Shown here piece after piece: positions 52,016 through 63,936 of a stretch of DNA of 64,000 nucleotides (its first letter is position 1; each line of letters opens with the position of its first letter). Under the pieces are notes generated by a model, which made no database searches, had not been told where the DNA came from, and saw nothing but the letters and a program-made list of their open reading frames with translations. The position numbers and the translations under genes were made by a program. The stretch is from Gracilaria vermiculophylla (taxonomy: Eukaryota > Rhodophyta > Florideophyceae > Gracilariales > Gracilariaceae): assembly GCA_019155205.2 (NCBI GenBank), contig JAHNZQ020000277.1, forward strand, positions 269,275 to 333,274, written 5' to 3'.

Positions 52016-52020
52016 AAAAG

Positions 52021-52452
52021 GTGAAACACGGAAATGGAGATTCATGATCCCATGCCCTGTCAAGCAACGCTGGTCACCACACGTCACATACTAGATACAT
52101 GTCGCTAAAACCAAAGTGACAGGGTACTGGGTCACGAAGAACGCCGGAGCAACTAGCCAAACTCAAGGCAAGGACCGAGTGCCGCAAATATCGGAAGTGG
52201 GGACATTCAAAGAACGACCACAAGGAAAACGGATCCATGAAGCCTGGAGTTCAACCCTTTGACGCCCATTCTAAGAAACAGAACTCGGCGGAGAACGTGA
52301 TAAAGTTCAACAGGGTCACACTTGCCTCGAAGAACACAGACCCTATCTCAAGAAGCAATCGGACTGGACCGCTTCTGGACAACGGATCACCATACAGTGG
52401 AATTGAATCCAATAAATTGAAGTTGATTGCCGAAATTTTGTGTTATCAATGA
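52021..52452 (+). pseudogene. Copia 2 gag zinc knuckle and protease region
   Basis: After the gypsy insertion, CRKYRKWGHSKNDHKENGSM parallels the CNICGNYGHWKRNHNRDGS knuckle of Copia 1 (second Cys lost). Then PLLDNGSPYSGIESNKLKL parallels PLVDNGAPYSAMG. Both copies thus have DNG where aspartic proteases have DTG or DSG. Stop at 52450. Confidence 0.75.
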
Positions 52453-52892
52453 AATGGAGACCTTGATCGAGTCCCAGATTCTGTTGTAGAACGCCCGCAC
52501 TGCCAATACGGAAGCGGAGAACGCAGAAGTGCGGCAAAGAAGATACCTGGTTCCGTTTTAGTAAAATTCCGAACGGATCAGGGCACGACCTGCAGATCGG
52601 ATACCTGGTCATTGATTGTTCGTATCATTGATTAGTCGGCCGTACGTTCACCAGCCATTGTGATATAGTACACGTTAACCCAAACAAGTTAATTATACCA
52701 CCGGATGCTAACGGGAATACCCAAGGCAGTATCACGCAGGTTGACTGGGATATGCACACATACATACCCCACCAGATGTTCCAGTTTCATACCAGTGGTA
52801 CAACGGTGGATAATGAGAAATCAATGTTTTGTGCCTCTGCATATAATGAAGTCAATGTCGCGAAGAAACCCTAGAAGGATGCTAAGAAGATT

Positions 52893-53960
52893 GTGTACAA
52901 AGTTCACAAGCACGTCTGTGCACACTCTACATACTCAGACATAAGGATATTCTTTGAAAATAACATGCTGTGGAATGAGCAAATCGATAACTACTTGCAA
53001 TCCGTCCTCGAGAGATGTACAGCGTGTCTAACTACCGCCAAGCCGAAGTCAAGCCGAAAGGTGTCTCTCAGCGCAATGACTAGGTCCTTCAACGATCTAG
53101 TGTTTTTGAACCACACGGTTCTCGATCAGTACTGCGTTATGCATGCTATGCACGTTACATTTTGCTACTGTTTTGGTGCTGGAGTCGAAGATACGTCGAT
53201 GTTGCGTGCGATCCTGGTGTTCGACGCGCACTGGGTAACTCCGTTTTGGACGCCGCAGGCGGATGTCAACGACAGAGGCTTCAATATCAGCGTCTTCATG
53301 GATTACTTGAAAAATCAAGACATTGGGACCAGACCGCTCCCTCCGCGTGGGCACAGCAAGAATGTGCTGGAGTCCAAAAAAAAGATCATCTGCGATGTTT
53401 CTTTGCGACTGCAGGAAGCGTTGAAGAACGACAAGCATTAATGGATAGACAAGCTGCTCGTTCAACAAGCAATCAGGATATCTAACGATCTGTACGGCAG
53501 CGAGACACTGTCTGCCCGAGAGCTGGCGAAGGGCTACAAAAGGCTTTTTCAGGCTGGTTCTCTTCCCAAAACTGCTGTCGTCGGATCGTATCGATACGTA
53601 CCAGAAGTTGCTGGCCAAGCGCAGGCTGACATTCATTCTCCGATCGAAGACATTCGAAGAAGCCTCGATAGCCGTTGGTGATATGGTCCAAGTGTTTGTG
53701 AAGAATCATCACGACAAACGGGGCAAATGGTCCGATAATGGGTCAGTCCTAGCACACGATGTCGCCAACCGTACTGTTACCGTGTCCGGATCGAAGAGAA
53801 GGAAAGTCAACGCAGCCGTCGAAGAGGTCAGGCCCACAATATGCGACGGCGGGCTAGCAGCCGCTTTGCAAGATGCTATTCACGAGTTCGACAGAAACCT
53901 TAAAGAGGTTGTACAGGACTTGGACAATGACACACAGTCCGAAGGGGACAATTCAGCCGC
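52893..53960 (+). pseudogene. Copia 2 integrase
   Basis: VHKHVCAHSTYSD...ERCTACLTTA carries the His/Cys zinc ligands. The core is diverged from Copia 1, but PLPPRGHSKNVLESKKKII keeps the last acidic residue as Glu (Asp in Copia 1). A stop at 53439 and a frame change lead to RLTFILRSKTFEEASIAVGD and a basic SH3-like region (HHDKRGKWSDNG; VTVSGSKRRKVNAAVEEVRP). An acidic Gln/Asp-rich linker follows, as in Copia 1. Confidence 0.8.
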
Positions 53961-54021
53961 AGCTCAGAACCAAGCTACGCACCAGAGTGACGAAGAACTT
54001 GATGTTATCGGACCCCATTTA

Positions 54022-54170
54022 CCGAAGGTCGGGGAAGAAATCGAAGTCTACTGGCCAATCGACAAGAAGGTCTACGAAGTAGCTGTGCATTAGCCCGACG
54101 AGAAGTCGGGTAAGATCTCTGTTCACTGTGACGACGGCGACAAGGAGAAGTTAACTCTGGAAAACGAAGC
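54022..54170 (+). pseudogene. Copia 2 Tudor-like module
   Basis: VGEEIEVYWPIDKKVYEVAV, one stop (54091-54093), then KSGKISVHCDDGDKEKLTLE in the same frame. This corresponds to the module at 10941-11099 in Copia 1 and matches the PDS5/MSH6-type Tudor pattern, including YWP, a Tyr near the second strand and DDGDKE. Presence in two diverged copies at the same place in pol argues for long-term selection. Confidence 0.6.
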
Positions 54171-54171
54171 C

Positions 54172-55150
54172 TTGAATTCTGTCAAGGAAGCGCCCACCGA
54201 GGCACAGACTGGACCAGGCACGCAGGACACCAATCATATGCGAGCCGGGGAAGTGCAAGTGTCACCGGGAATTGAGCTGGAAAGTTCCGAAAAGATTCTC
54301 ATCGAGACCTACTACAAAGCGTTTGGGCACGGGAAGTTCATACTGCATGAGGCGCAAGGACTACCGCCCTACGCCACTCAAGACGTCTACGACAAGGAGA
54401 AATGTTCGTTTAAGAAATTCGTTCGCAATGTGGCAGTTTTCCAGGTGCCCAAGAACGCAAACATAATCACAAGCCATGTGTTCTACAAGGTCAAAAGGTG
54501 CAATGATATCTCCCTCACGATCAAAGCACGAATTGCTGTCCATCGTAACAAAAACCGTGACAAGGACATTCTGAAGACATACTCGGTCACTTGCCTACCA
54601 GTTGGAATACAAATATCGCTATCATTGGCCACTATCTTCAGTTGGGCACTTGCAAAGATCGACTTCAAGAGCAGGTTTATGCAGACTGAATTACAGAGAG
54701 ATGTATACTTGGTTCCGCCGCGCGAATGAAAGAACCGTCATCAGCACTACTGGCTTCTTTTGTCTGCTGCTCATGGGCTAGCAAACATATCGGAGCAAAC
54801 TGGCAGCAGTTTAGTGACGACGTTCTTTCGCAGTTTTGGTTTCCACAAGCTTGTCAACGTAACGCAACTGTTTTACAAGAAGTCCAACGGAAAGACCATC
54901 GCCGTTGCCGTGAGAGTGCTGGAAGGTATTATTTTTTAAGGAGAAAGATCTAACCTGTCCGCCGTCATCAAACAGATAGGAAAATGAAATAAGCTTGAAA
55001 CAAATGTGTACGGTCCCAGCAAGATTCATTTCTACGGTCAGGTAAAGACCCAGTTCGACAACATGACCACTGCAATTAACGGCGAAGATAAGATGCAAGG
55101 ATACAAAGTGCAACGGCGACCTGTACCTGACGAACTTGAACCCAGCAATG
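54172..55150 (+). pseudogene. Copia 2 reverse transcriptase
   Basis: ILHEAQGLPPYATQDVYDKE lines up with the start of the RT frame in Copia 1, followed by NANIITSHVFYKVKR, a catalytic-region KIDFKSRFMQTELQRDVYL (first Asp kept) and frame breaks after 54729. PSKIHFYGQVKTQFDN at 55010-55060 lines up with PGKLRFFGINTIHNID. The YVDD box and everything after about 55150 are missing. Confidence 0.75.
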
Positions 55151-58100
55151 GGAAAACGCCGGCGGCCCCTGAAAAGCGCTTCATGAACAACAACGAACCT
55201 CTCTCGTCAAGGGTCAAGATGCCCCACGCACCGTGTATGAACGGGCCAGAGCCACGTGGACAACCCCTGCCTGCCACCGTCAAGACGGAAAGAAGTTAGC
55301 CACTTTGCAATGAGGGAAGCATACCGCGAAGCACGAAGTCGAAACCCGAGTCGGGAAGTCGCAAGCCCCGCGCAAGCTATTTCACCCAAGTCGGGATCGT
55401 CACCTGGAAGTGGGAACGCACTGCCACCGACGCGTCTGCACGGCACGCTCACGACCACAAGTCGTGGAGTCCCACCCACGTATTTGGAACAGCCGATGCA
55501 ACCCGCACAGGAGATGTCAACCCGCGACGGGAAAACGCCGCCTGGGCAGCGCTACGAGTACGACGTATACCCCGTAAGGGAAGCCGAATGGATTCACATG
55601 GATCCGGCCGCCAATAGAGAAGACCAATCGGAAGATACACTGTTTATGTCTATTTTACTGTCGAAGTCGACTGTCGTTTTGAGGTATTGCGATATGACAA
55701 AGCCACAGTAACCATCACGGGAAGCGGAATTGCTATTGCCATACCGACTGATCTAGTCTCGAAGGGTCTTCGTCTCCCATTGCTGATGGTTCTATAACAC
55801 AACCAGTTGGTATTAAAATCCTTGCATCTTATCTACAGCTATTGCAAAAAGAAAACTGTCCCCAATTGGAGGTGAAAGCCGTCTAAGCTGTTGTGAAAAC
55901 CGTATTTCCTCATGAATATATCACCAATGAAATCCGCTACCTTGTACGGTGGTAAAAATATGATGGCTCATAGAATACTTTAAAACCTTTGCGGCATATC
56001 CCACAAATCGTTCTCCTCAGGTATTGCTATCCTCGCGACTAGCACCCAGCAGTCTGTACATTTGGTGTTCATATGAAATAGTTGCGATGAAGGGGGGGGA
56101 GAGAAAATTTATCGCGCACGAGTTGAAATAGGAAACCAGAAAGAAAAACAAGAAAATTGAAAAATGAAAACAACCCAACAAAGAAGATCAACAAAGAACA
56201 ACATGTGTTACTGAAAAAAGAACGCAGCAGAAATTTAGACTACAAAGACTAATTACTACCAGCCGAAATATGGGAGCGTCAATTCACGGCCACGGAGTTA
56301 CGGAACCATCGGTACCGCCCGCGTCATTGCCACAAGAGTTAGTGACCATTCAGCTGAAAGTTCGTACTGGAGGTTGCTGTGAGTCCCAATGATTACTCGT
56401 CATGTAGACACGAATAAGGTCTTTTTATGGCCAGAAAAGTTTTCATGTGGACGCCTACCGTTCCTGCAGAGTACCCAAGAGAGCCGTTGGGACCTCTAAA
56501 ATGGACCCTTGAGGTGCTGAAGCGCCAGACGGAGCCGCAGTAATCGAAGAGGTGTGCGTTTACGTAAAGCGGGAACCCATCGATGAAAAGCTCTCTTGTA
56601 GGGGCTAAAACATTTGCAGGTTCTCAGTACCCATAACGTGAGCCTTTCGCTGGAAGGAGTATCGAGTGTTTTGAATAGTGGCACTCATACTCGCCCCACG
56701 AGCCATTTGGAGAATGTGACTAGTTACTGCCATAGTCGTGGAGACTGCGTCAACGGGCATAGGATGGTTGAAGTGTTCGAGGCAACCCTGAGGGAGATGA
56801 CGCAGAGATCCGTCGCTATTCCACTGTTCAGAGACTTCCCCCATACCGGATGTAGAGTTCACCACTTGAAGCGAAATGGGCGAGACCACAGGCTGGCCCG
56901 AAGAAGTAACCGGTAGGCTGCGGCACAAGGGTATGGCTAGAATGGTTGGAGAAACGGAATCGATTTCTTGATCCATACTGGTAGGTGGCTATCACGCAAC
57001 CAGAAAGGAATGAGACACCAGTGGAGACTTATGAGCTATCGAAGGAGGCGCTACTAGTAATTCGATAACGTGAACATCCTCGTCGTCACCGTCAACCAAG
57101 TCGCCGCTAAATTGATAGTTATTTTTTGGAACGATTAACCGAATGATATGATTCCAGACGGCTCATTATCGACTGGGTTCTCACAAATGTGAGAGCGCCG
57201 CTTCCATTATGGCATTGAGTTCTGTGGCTGTACACAGAGTATTTGTGTCTAAATTGGGTATGCTGAGCTTCTCACAGATCATGGAAACTATACGGTTAGG
57301 CAGACGTAGAATGCGACCAACATGATAAAGAGAAGCGGGTACAAAGAGGTTCTTGGGAAATTTGATGGATCAGGTCACCTCATCTCGGGCGACACACAGA
57401 ACCAGTGGGATACCCCTAGCGAAAAACTCCGTGTCAGCGACAGACTAAGTGATGGCCGCGAATAACCTATCACGGCAAATGAGACAGCCGGTATATGCTC
57501 TTCCCAGAGGATTGAGCACTTCCAAGAACTGGTAACTCTCGTAACAGCTCCATCAATCGGGAATTTACAAACACATTGAACGACAAATGTCCTCCAGTTG
57601 TGAGAAAAACTCGACGATTTTCTACGTGTGCATAGTCCAGACATTAGACCACCGATGTCCCAACCTAGCCTCGTCGCAAGTGTCTGTAACCTACCGTTCT
57701 TCGTCCCTGAACCAATTGGTATGTAACTGCTACTCGAAGCACACCATCTGTCGCAATGCGTGGTAAGCCCTGTCGGAAGAACCCAAGTAGTGTAGCATCG
57801 GTACAGATCTGCAAAAGTATTAGCGCTCATGGAGACCTCTTGTGTAGGAAAAATCTACAGGAACCATCGGGAAATTCACCATAGCGAAAATGGTATGAAA
57901 TCGTCTGGCATCGAAAGCGCCTGACTGGGTGACAACTCTCCGACCAGTTAGTGCTTTGCATAAGCCCCGATGGTTTGCAATGTACCCAAGGCGCTTACAG
58001 TACACTCTTTAAAAGGTGACAAACACTGGAACGTTGGAACCCCGAAAAACCTGCGGGGCGTGGAAAACGTTCAACGGAAGCGGCCATTCCACCCCCAAGG

Positions 58101-58654
58101 ATAACATCGCCAGGTGAACATCGGACAGTTTCCAACGGCATCTGCCGTAGAACTAGGATAGTTCTCGAGCCTACAAAATAGATTCAACTAGCGTAGAACG
58201 CAAAGCGGGGAAGCCGGAGTGGTGCGCCGCACGGTTCGAGTCGGAGCTGGAAGGGTCCTTTCATCATCATCTAGAGATTGCCTAGATCAAAGATACGAAG
58301 CACGAAACTGAATTCACGCAGCGCCAGGGAAGCTTCAAAGCTTCGCGTTCCGAATTTGGAGCCAGAATGGTAGGGTCTCACCCGGTAGAGCGTGAAACCG
58401 GTTTGGAGATACCATCGTACGCTCCGATGCAGAGGTAGCCATCCATATTGATGTCACAACCAATTCGATTGACGGCGAACCATTAAAATGACGCAGGAAC
58501 TGTACAGGTCGGGAAATCTAGAGCAGAGAAGAAACAGAATGATGTGGAAGAGACAAAAAGGCTTCCAGATGGTCCGGTCCCTGTAACCATGGGGTTTTTT
58601 GCCACGAGGAGAGTCAGAAACCTTCCGGAGTATTTCCCTAATGGCCTATGCATA
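55151..58654. other. Unassigned, probably decayed repeat DNA
   Basis: No intact gene. A 151-codon frame at 55256-55711 is polar, Pro/Arg/Ser-rich and has no known domain. Near 57260-57290 the plus strand reads ELLTDHGNYT, which could be a trace of a gypsy integrase, but no other block supports it. The join to Copia 2 is not marked by an LTR. Confidence 0.3.
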
Positions 58655-58673
58655 TTGAAACGGTAGTTTAAAT

Positions 58674-59800
58674 ATGCATAGGCCGTGCCCGCGTGCTCAA
58701 CGACACGAAGTGCCGCCGTGGGAGCATGCGGAAAGCGAGCAATGGCATCACACGCCGGGCTTCCTTTGGTATGACTACGGCGAAGACAAGTCCCACCCCA
58801 TTGTGAGGAGTCCTAATGGAGACGATGACGGGCGAGCATACCCTGCCTTTCCCCGTCTGGCTCCTTTCCGGGTTTCTCAGGTGCCACGGCTCCGAGTATC
58901 CGACTACGACCTCTTGATGGAGAGCCTGGCACATGATGCACCCCGTCAGTTACCGGCTCTGTCCCAGGATATGGGCGCACCTCCTGAGGTGATAACTCCG
59001 CGGTCCGCCGCAGTGCCGAGTGCTCCCGCAGTGGTAGTCGCCCTGTCTCAAAAGAAAGAGGACGAGATTGCTCCCGTCCCGATAACTTCGGCCACAGTGG
59101 TGCAGCAACGACTGCAGAGCGTCCCTGCGCCTCTTCTTCAGCTTCGCCAGAGGAGCATTCTAGTTCCCGCACCGCGGTCACCTCCGGTGTCGCCAACTCC
59201 GTCCTTGGCTTTGCCGACCGCCACTACGGATCCCGCGGAATCCCGTCGAAGAGCCCCTGTCCCTGCTAGTCCGCCGTCCGCAGCTCCTTCCGTGGCGGTT
59301 ATTGTGCTGTCAACGGAGGTGGCCGCATCAGGTACACCGTCAGGCGAGATCTCCCCTAGGGCTCTGGAGGCTGCCTTCCAGGAGGTGGTGCAGGCGTGCC
59401 TGGTGATGGGCCGTCCTGCTCTGGCTTCTCCTGTAGAGGCTCTGCACGAGGCGCGTGCTTGCGTCTTAGAGCTCCACAAGGCCAGTGCAGACCGAGCCTC
59501 GATGGCGGCCATCAAGGAAAGCCTGTCGGAGTTCTTCAATAGCCAAGCGCTCACAGCAGAAGCGCGCCCCGAAACGGAGTATTCAACGCGATTCAGTGAC
59601 ATGTAGGTGATAGAACCCTGGCGAATAAAAGATCCTTCGGATGGAGCAGAAGCTCCATAAACCGTAGTTCCAATATGACTGAGCCATGCCCGCGTGCTCA
59701 ACGACACGAGGTACCGCCATGGGAGCATGAAAAAAGCGAGCAACGGCATCCAGGCGAAAAAGATAACTCCAGGTCAGGGAAAGACTGAGAAGACGAAAAA
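58674..59800 (+). pseudogene. Antisense gene of gypsy B, N-terminus replaced
   Basis: The first 25 codons (MHRPCPRAQRHEVPPWEHAE) come from out-of-frame sequence of the gene's own 3' end. Then the frame joins PGFLWYDYGEDKSHPIVRSP and is the same as gypsy A through the Pro/Ala-rich linker and helical region to the TAG at 59604. Only about five bases differ from gypsy A over 1.4 kb. The charged helix after the stop continues to about 59790. Confidence 0.8.
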
Positions 59801-59845
59801 CAACTCCGGTTGGGGGCCCCCTCCCTCTTTCTTAAACGGAAACGC

Positions 59846-61127
59846 CTATGTGGAGAGGCGTTTCCACACCAAATTGGCGTGTTTTCGCCTAAGGAAGCTA
59901 TCCGGGATATGTTCTGGAGGTTCTACCGTATCGTCCTTCGAGGTGTACCCATACGATCGGACGCGGTTCAGTATTCCTGCAGGGATCTGTCGGTGGGAGA
60001 AGATATGATCCACTGCGTAGAGGATGTCACCCTCAGGGGTTAGGATGGCATCGGGAGCCTCCAGTAATGGTTCACTGAGAGCGGTGATGCGGTTCCCAGT
60101 ATCCCGTGGTGTCGTCGCGCCTGAGGTGGTCGGATGAGTACGTTCCGCGAGTTGTCCCTGAGATAGGGTGGCGAGCATTCCTGAGATGCTAGGCATTGCG
60201 ACTTTCGTCACTCTATCACGGGAGACGACATCCCTGAGACAGATCACCTCAATGGCGACGGTATCCCTATAGGTGGCCAGGACTCTGTAGGGCCCTGAGG
60301 TGGTCGGCGCTAACATGCGCGTGACGTGCGGTGGTTGGTCGGACGTTTCCCCAGATTTTTCGTGGAAAACCTCGTCGCCTTCCTTAAGGTGAGGGCGTTT
60401 CATAACCTTTCTGTCGAAGTCCTGTTTTTATCTCCTCTGCAAGGCTTAGAGTCTCTCCTTCGCGAGGGAAAGTGCGTTCTCATATCGCCTTAGGATGGAG
60501 CGTTTGGCTTGCACCGCTGTTGGCGCCTGTGGCCCATCCGCCGGGTGCGACGTGCCGCGTGCCGCAATGACGGCATTCGGCGGGATGCGCGAGAGCAGCA
60601 GATTGAAAGGAGCGGTCCCCGTGGAGCGGTGCACCTGTAGGTTGTCTGCATAAGTGAGGGGTCCTACATATGCGTCCCAATTCTTCTGGTGTTCCGCGAC
60701 GTAGTGCTTCAGTCTCGAGGCGATGGTCTTGTTGAACCTTTCCGCCTGTCCGTTGGTCTGGTGGTGGTAGGCAGTTGTGAACAACTGTCTCATCCCCAGT
60801 ACTCTGGAGACAGCGCTGAAGAGCCTCGCCGCGAACTGGGGGCCATTGTCCGTGAAAAGGTACAACGGTATCCCGTAGGGGTAGACCCAATGCTCCAGAA
60901 AGGCGTCGGCAATCAGTGCTGCAGTGGTACTCCGGAGGGGGATGGCACGCGTGATCTTGGAAAAACGATCCGTGAGCACGAGGGTAAATCGGTGCCCTCG
61001 CTCCGTCTTGGGGAGAGGACCCAAGATGTCCATGGCCACAAACTATAACGGTCCTAAAGGTGGGAGCAGCGTGAGCGGTTTCCGGTGTTTCCGTATATTC
61101 CCCCCAGCGGCGGCGCAGAAATAACAA
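59846..61127 (-). pseudogene. Integrase with GPY/F-like module and chromodomain of gypsy B
   Basis: The core keeps all three catalytic residues: MAMDILGPLP, LFTDNGPQFAA and HHQTNGQAERFNKTI. After a stop near 60445 the same frame continues with PHLKEGDEVFHEK, APTTSGPYRVLATYRD (GPY/F-like) and the chromodomain ILYAVDHIFSHRQ...VEPPEHI. It is the best-preserved integrase in the window, but an upstream frame change near 61040-61127 breaks its link to the zinc finger. Confidence 0.85.
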
Positions 61128-61658
61128 TCCGCCACTGTTTGGAAGGCGTCATTAGCCATTTTCGGCCATTAGAACTACCTCCACAGGGTGAAATACATCG
61201 GAGATCCACCGGGGTGCCCGCCAAGGCGAGGATAGTGCCAAGGTACAACACTCTCGCACGTAGCGTCGTCGGGACCATCTTTTGGAGATCTCCACCCAGG
61301 GGGGCGCGGCGTACAAGCACGCCGTCTCGGTCGACGTTGAATGACGATGTCAAACTCCCCACAGTGGCGAGGCACTCCTTGCAGTACGCATCCGTACTCT
61401 GTTCCTTCAGGAACTCCGCAACAGTGATGGGGAGAACTTCTTTCTCCTCAACAAGAGCCATCACCCCAGGGAGTGCACTATACTTTCCTCCAGGTTCACA
61501 GCATTCCAAACATTCTCCATCGGATCTTTCTTTCCCGTCATCGTCCTGGATGACCAGACACAGGATGATGTCCTCCAAAGGTGTTTTATCTTCGACCTCG
61601 GTGGAGATGCGCGAGAGCGCATCCGCTGCCTGGTGTTTTATGCCAGGATGGTGGAGGA
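61128..61658 (-). pseudogene. RNase H-integrase spacer of gypsy B
   Basis: The frame from 61578 reads MEDIILCLVIQDDDGKE and SDGECLECCEPGGKYSALPG, equivalent to gypsy A 46635-46405. RVLYLGTILALAGTPVD covers the zinc finger, with a shift inside. The unit stops at 61658 at the first base of the gypsy C LTR; the rest of gypsy B should continue beyond gypsy C, outside the window. Confidence 0.8.
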
Positions 61659-62212
61659 TGTGGTACTGGCAGCCCTCCTGTCAAGGTAGTAAAGCACAAC
61701 GTCCGTTAGGAGTTTTTAGTGACTCCAAAGGCGCGTATTCCTAAAGGTGGTCTCCGGTATCCGCTGTCGCGAGCCGGGGGAATTCTGAAAGGGATCCGCA
61801 ATCACCAAGTGGAGGGGAAGGTTCACTGGGCGGACAATGCTCCTACAGGCGCTGCTATGATGCGACCTGGGGATCGGCGGCTTAGAAACCTGCGCGAATA
61901 GACAAGAGACTCCAACCGGAAAATGTAGAAGAAGACTCAAGGGTGCTTGTATTTACTTCCCCAGAGGTGGAGCTCAACCGGCAGCTTAAATATCTAGCCG
62001 GGAGCCCGCCTCGGCAGGTCGAACTACTGTGATAATTACCTGCATAAAATATCTAAAATAAATAATAAATTCTACCGTACCTTAAGGAGACTGTAGCGCG
62101 CGCGGGCAATATTATGCACCACGTGGACCAGCTAATAAATTACGAACCTTCCTTACGAATATTATGCCCTAAGGCCAAACCACCATATTTCCGTAGGAGC
62201 CACTGTACTACA
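61659..62212 (-). repeat. 3' LTR of gypsy C
   Basis: 554 bp with TGTGGTACTG and ACTGTACTACA at its plus-strand ends, the same length as both gypsy A LTRs and alignable throughout. It directly follows the spacer of gypsy B without intervening sequence. Confidence 0.9.
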
Positions 62213-62709
62213 TACCCCCTTTCCTGAATTGCACCACGTCCTCGAGGTGCATCATCCGCTTTCTTGATCCCTGGGTTGGCTCTTATCGGTGTTGCGGCAC
62301 GTGCGGCCTCCGGCGGTTCGCCCGTTCTCCCCTGTAGGCGTTCCGTCTCTTCTCCATACTCCGTCGCGGTGGGTTGCCGCGGGTTTGCATTTCACTCCTT
62401 GCGGCGTTCGTGGGCTCCAACTCCTCTTTACCCGGCGATATCCGCTCCTTCTTGGTGTCACCCCTCGGTGCCGCTGCACCAATCGGCCGCGCGGTTCTCC
62501 GCATTCTCAGGCGCAATGCGCAGCTTCCGTGGACGGAGCGTGGGCCAGTCCCGTAAGGGTCCCGACCCCCTGGAGGCGTTAGCCACTCTGACTCCTTCGA
62601 GGTTACTCCTTTTGGCAACACCCGCGTCGTCGCGTCCGCTCATCTCATCCCCGTGAAGGCGCCGAACTCATAGGTTTCTCGTCAGCACCCCCGTCGTTCT
62701 CCGTTTTAT

Positions 62710-63854
62710 ATGAGCGCGCGCCCCGCGATGGTGCGCCATGACTCGCCCGATGCCGGTCGCCCGGCTTCGCCGCGGATTCCACGGTGGCGGCTCGATACGA
62801 CCCCCTCCGCAATGGTGCATATAGCGAGTCCATCCCCGAGTGGTGTCAGGTCTCTCTCCTCAGGTGCAACCACACGTTCCGTCGCTATCCACCCTGCTGC
62901 ACACGCCTTCGGAATGTACGCTCCTACTCCGGCGCCGACATCCCCTTTCAATCCTGAGGTGTATCACACCTCGACCGAAGCACTGTTCCGTCCAGGAGAA
63001 CACTTCGATCATCGCGAAAGCGGGTCTTTGTCCCAGGATATGGGAGCGCCTTCTTAGGTGATAACTTCGCGGCTCGCAGCAATTCCGGGTGCTCCCGCAG
63101 TAGTAACCGCCGTGTCTCCTATGGATGAGGACGAGATTGCTCCCGTCGTGTTACCTTCGGCCCCAGTGTGCAACCCCGATTGCGGAGCGTCCCTGCGCCG
63201 ATCGCCCAGCCTCGTCTGCGGAGCGTTCCAGTTCACTCACCACCGTCACCTCCGGCCTCTCCGACTCCGCCCTTTGCATTGCCGTCCTCCAATGCGGAAC
63301 CCACGGAATCCCGTTGGAGAACTCCGCCCTTGGCTGATCCGCCGTCTGCAGCTCCCTCCGTGGCGGTTGTTGCGCCGTCAACGGAGGTTGCCGCATCGCG
63401 TGCACCGTCAGGAGGAGTCTCCTCTGGGACTCTGGAGGCTGCCTTTCAGGAATTGGTGCAGGCGTGCCTTGTGACAGGCCGTCCTGCTCCGGCTTCTCCT
63501 GTGCAGGCTCTGCGTGAGGCGCGTGCTTGGGTCTTAGAGCTCCATAAGGCCCGGGCAGACCGAGCCTCGATGGCGGCCCTCAAGGACAGCCTGGCAGAGT
63601 TCTTCGACAGCCAAGCGCTAACAGCGAAAGCGCGCCTCGAAGCGGAGTATTCGACGCGGTTCGGTAACCTGTCGTGGATAGGACCCAGACCAATAAGCGA
63701 TCCTTCGGATGGAGCAGAAACTCTACGAACGGTAGTTAAAACATGCATAAACCGTGCCCGCGAGCTCAGCGACACGAATTGCCGCCTTAGGAGCCTGCGA
63801 AACAGCGAGCACAGCATCCTGGAGGCGAAAAAGATAACTCCAGGTGGGGGATAG
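62710..63854 (+). pseudogene. Antisense gene of gypsy C, internally deleted
   Basis: It opens with MSARPAMVRHDSPDAGRPAS and remains open through FRPGEHFDHR. It then jumps to SLSQDMGAP, so about 1 kb present in gypsy A is absent. After a stop at 63055 and one frame change near 63170, it runs cleanly to a TAG at 63852 with the helical block (LEAAFQELVQACLVTGRPA; MAALKDSLAEFFDSQALTA) and a charged helix (TCINRARELSDTNCRLRSL). Differences from gypsy A in this block are mostly conservative (V/L, I/L, E/D, S/A), as expected if the plus strand was selected as protein. Confidence 0.75.
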
Positions 63855-63908
63855 ACGGCGAAGACGAAAAACGTCTCCGTTTGGGGGCCCCCTCCCCCTT
63901 TCCTAAAC

Positions 63909-63936
63909 GGAAGCGCCTATGTGGAGAGGCGTTTCC
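63909..63936. terminator. Conserved hairpin at the pol/antisense junction of gypsy C
   Basis: GGAAGCGCCT / AGGCGTTTCC with the 8-nt loop ATGTGGAG. The one change from gypsy A (A to G in the left arm) keeps pairing as a G-T (G-U) wobble. It is preceded by GGGGGCCCCC and a pyrimidine run, as in A and B. Confidence 0.6.

Larger units (their letters stand above)
40870..55150 (+). mobile_element. Copia-superfamily LTR retrotransposon 2, decayed and split by a chromovirus
   Basis: Plus-strand order: PBS (40870), gag (40873-41507), the 10.5-kb gypsy A insertion, zinc knuckle and protease (about 52170-52450), integrase (52893-53960), Tudor-like module (54022-54170), RT (54172-55150). It is a relative of Copia 1 with the same gene order and module set. 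Stops and shifts are frequent and RNase H is missing; no 3' LTR was found before 58.6 kb. After gypsy A the reading resumes with one copy of the AAAAG duplication. Confidence 0.85.
58655..61658 (-). mobile_element. Chromovirus B, rearranged 3' portion
   Basis: It contains, on the minus strand, the RNase H-integrase spacer, integrase and chromodomain region, and downstream the antisense gene. The left end is rearranged: about 90 bp matching the end of the antisense gene (58655-58745) are joined directly to its middle (equivalent to 43801). The right end stops in the spacer where gypsy C inserted at 61659. Bases 58747-60176 are almost identical to gypsy A 43801-45230. Confidence 0.9.
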
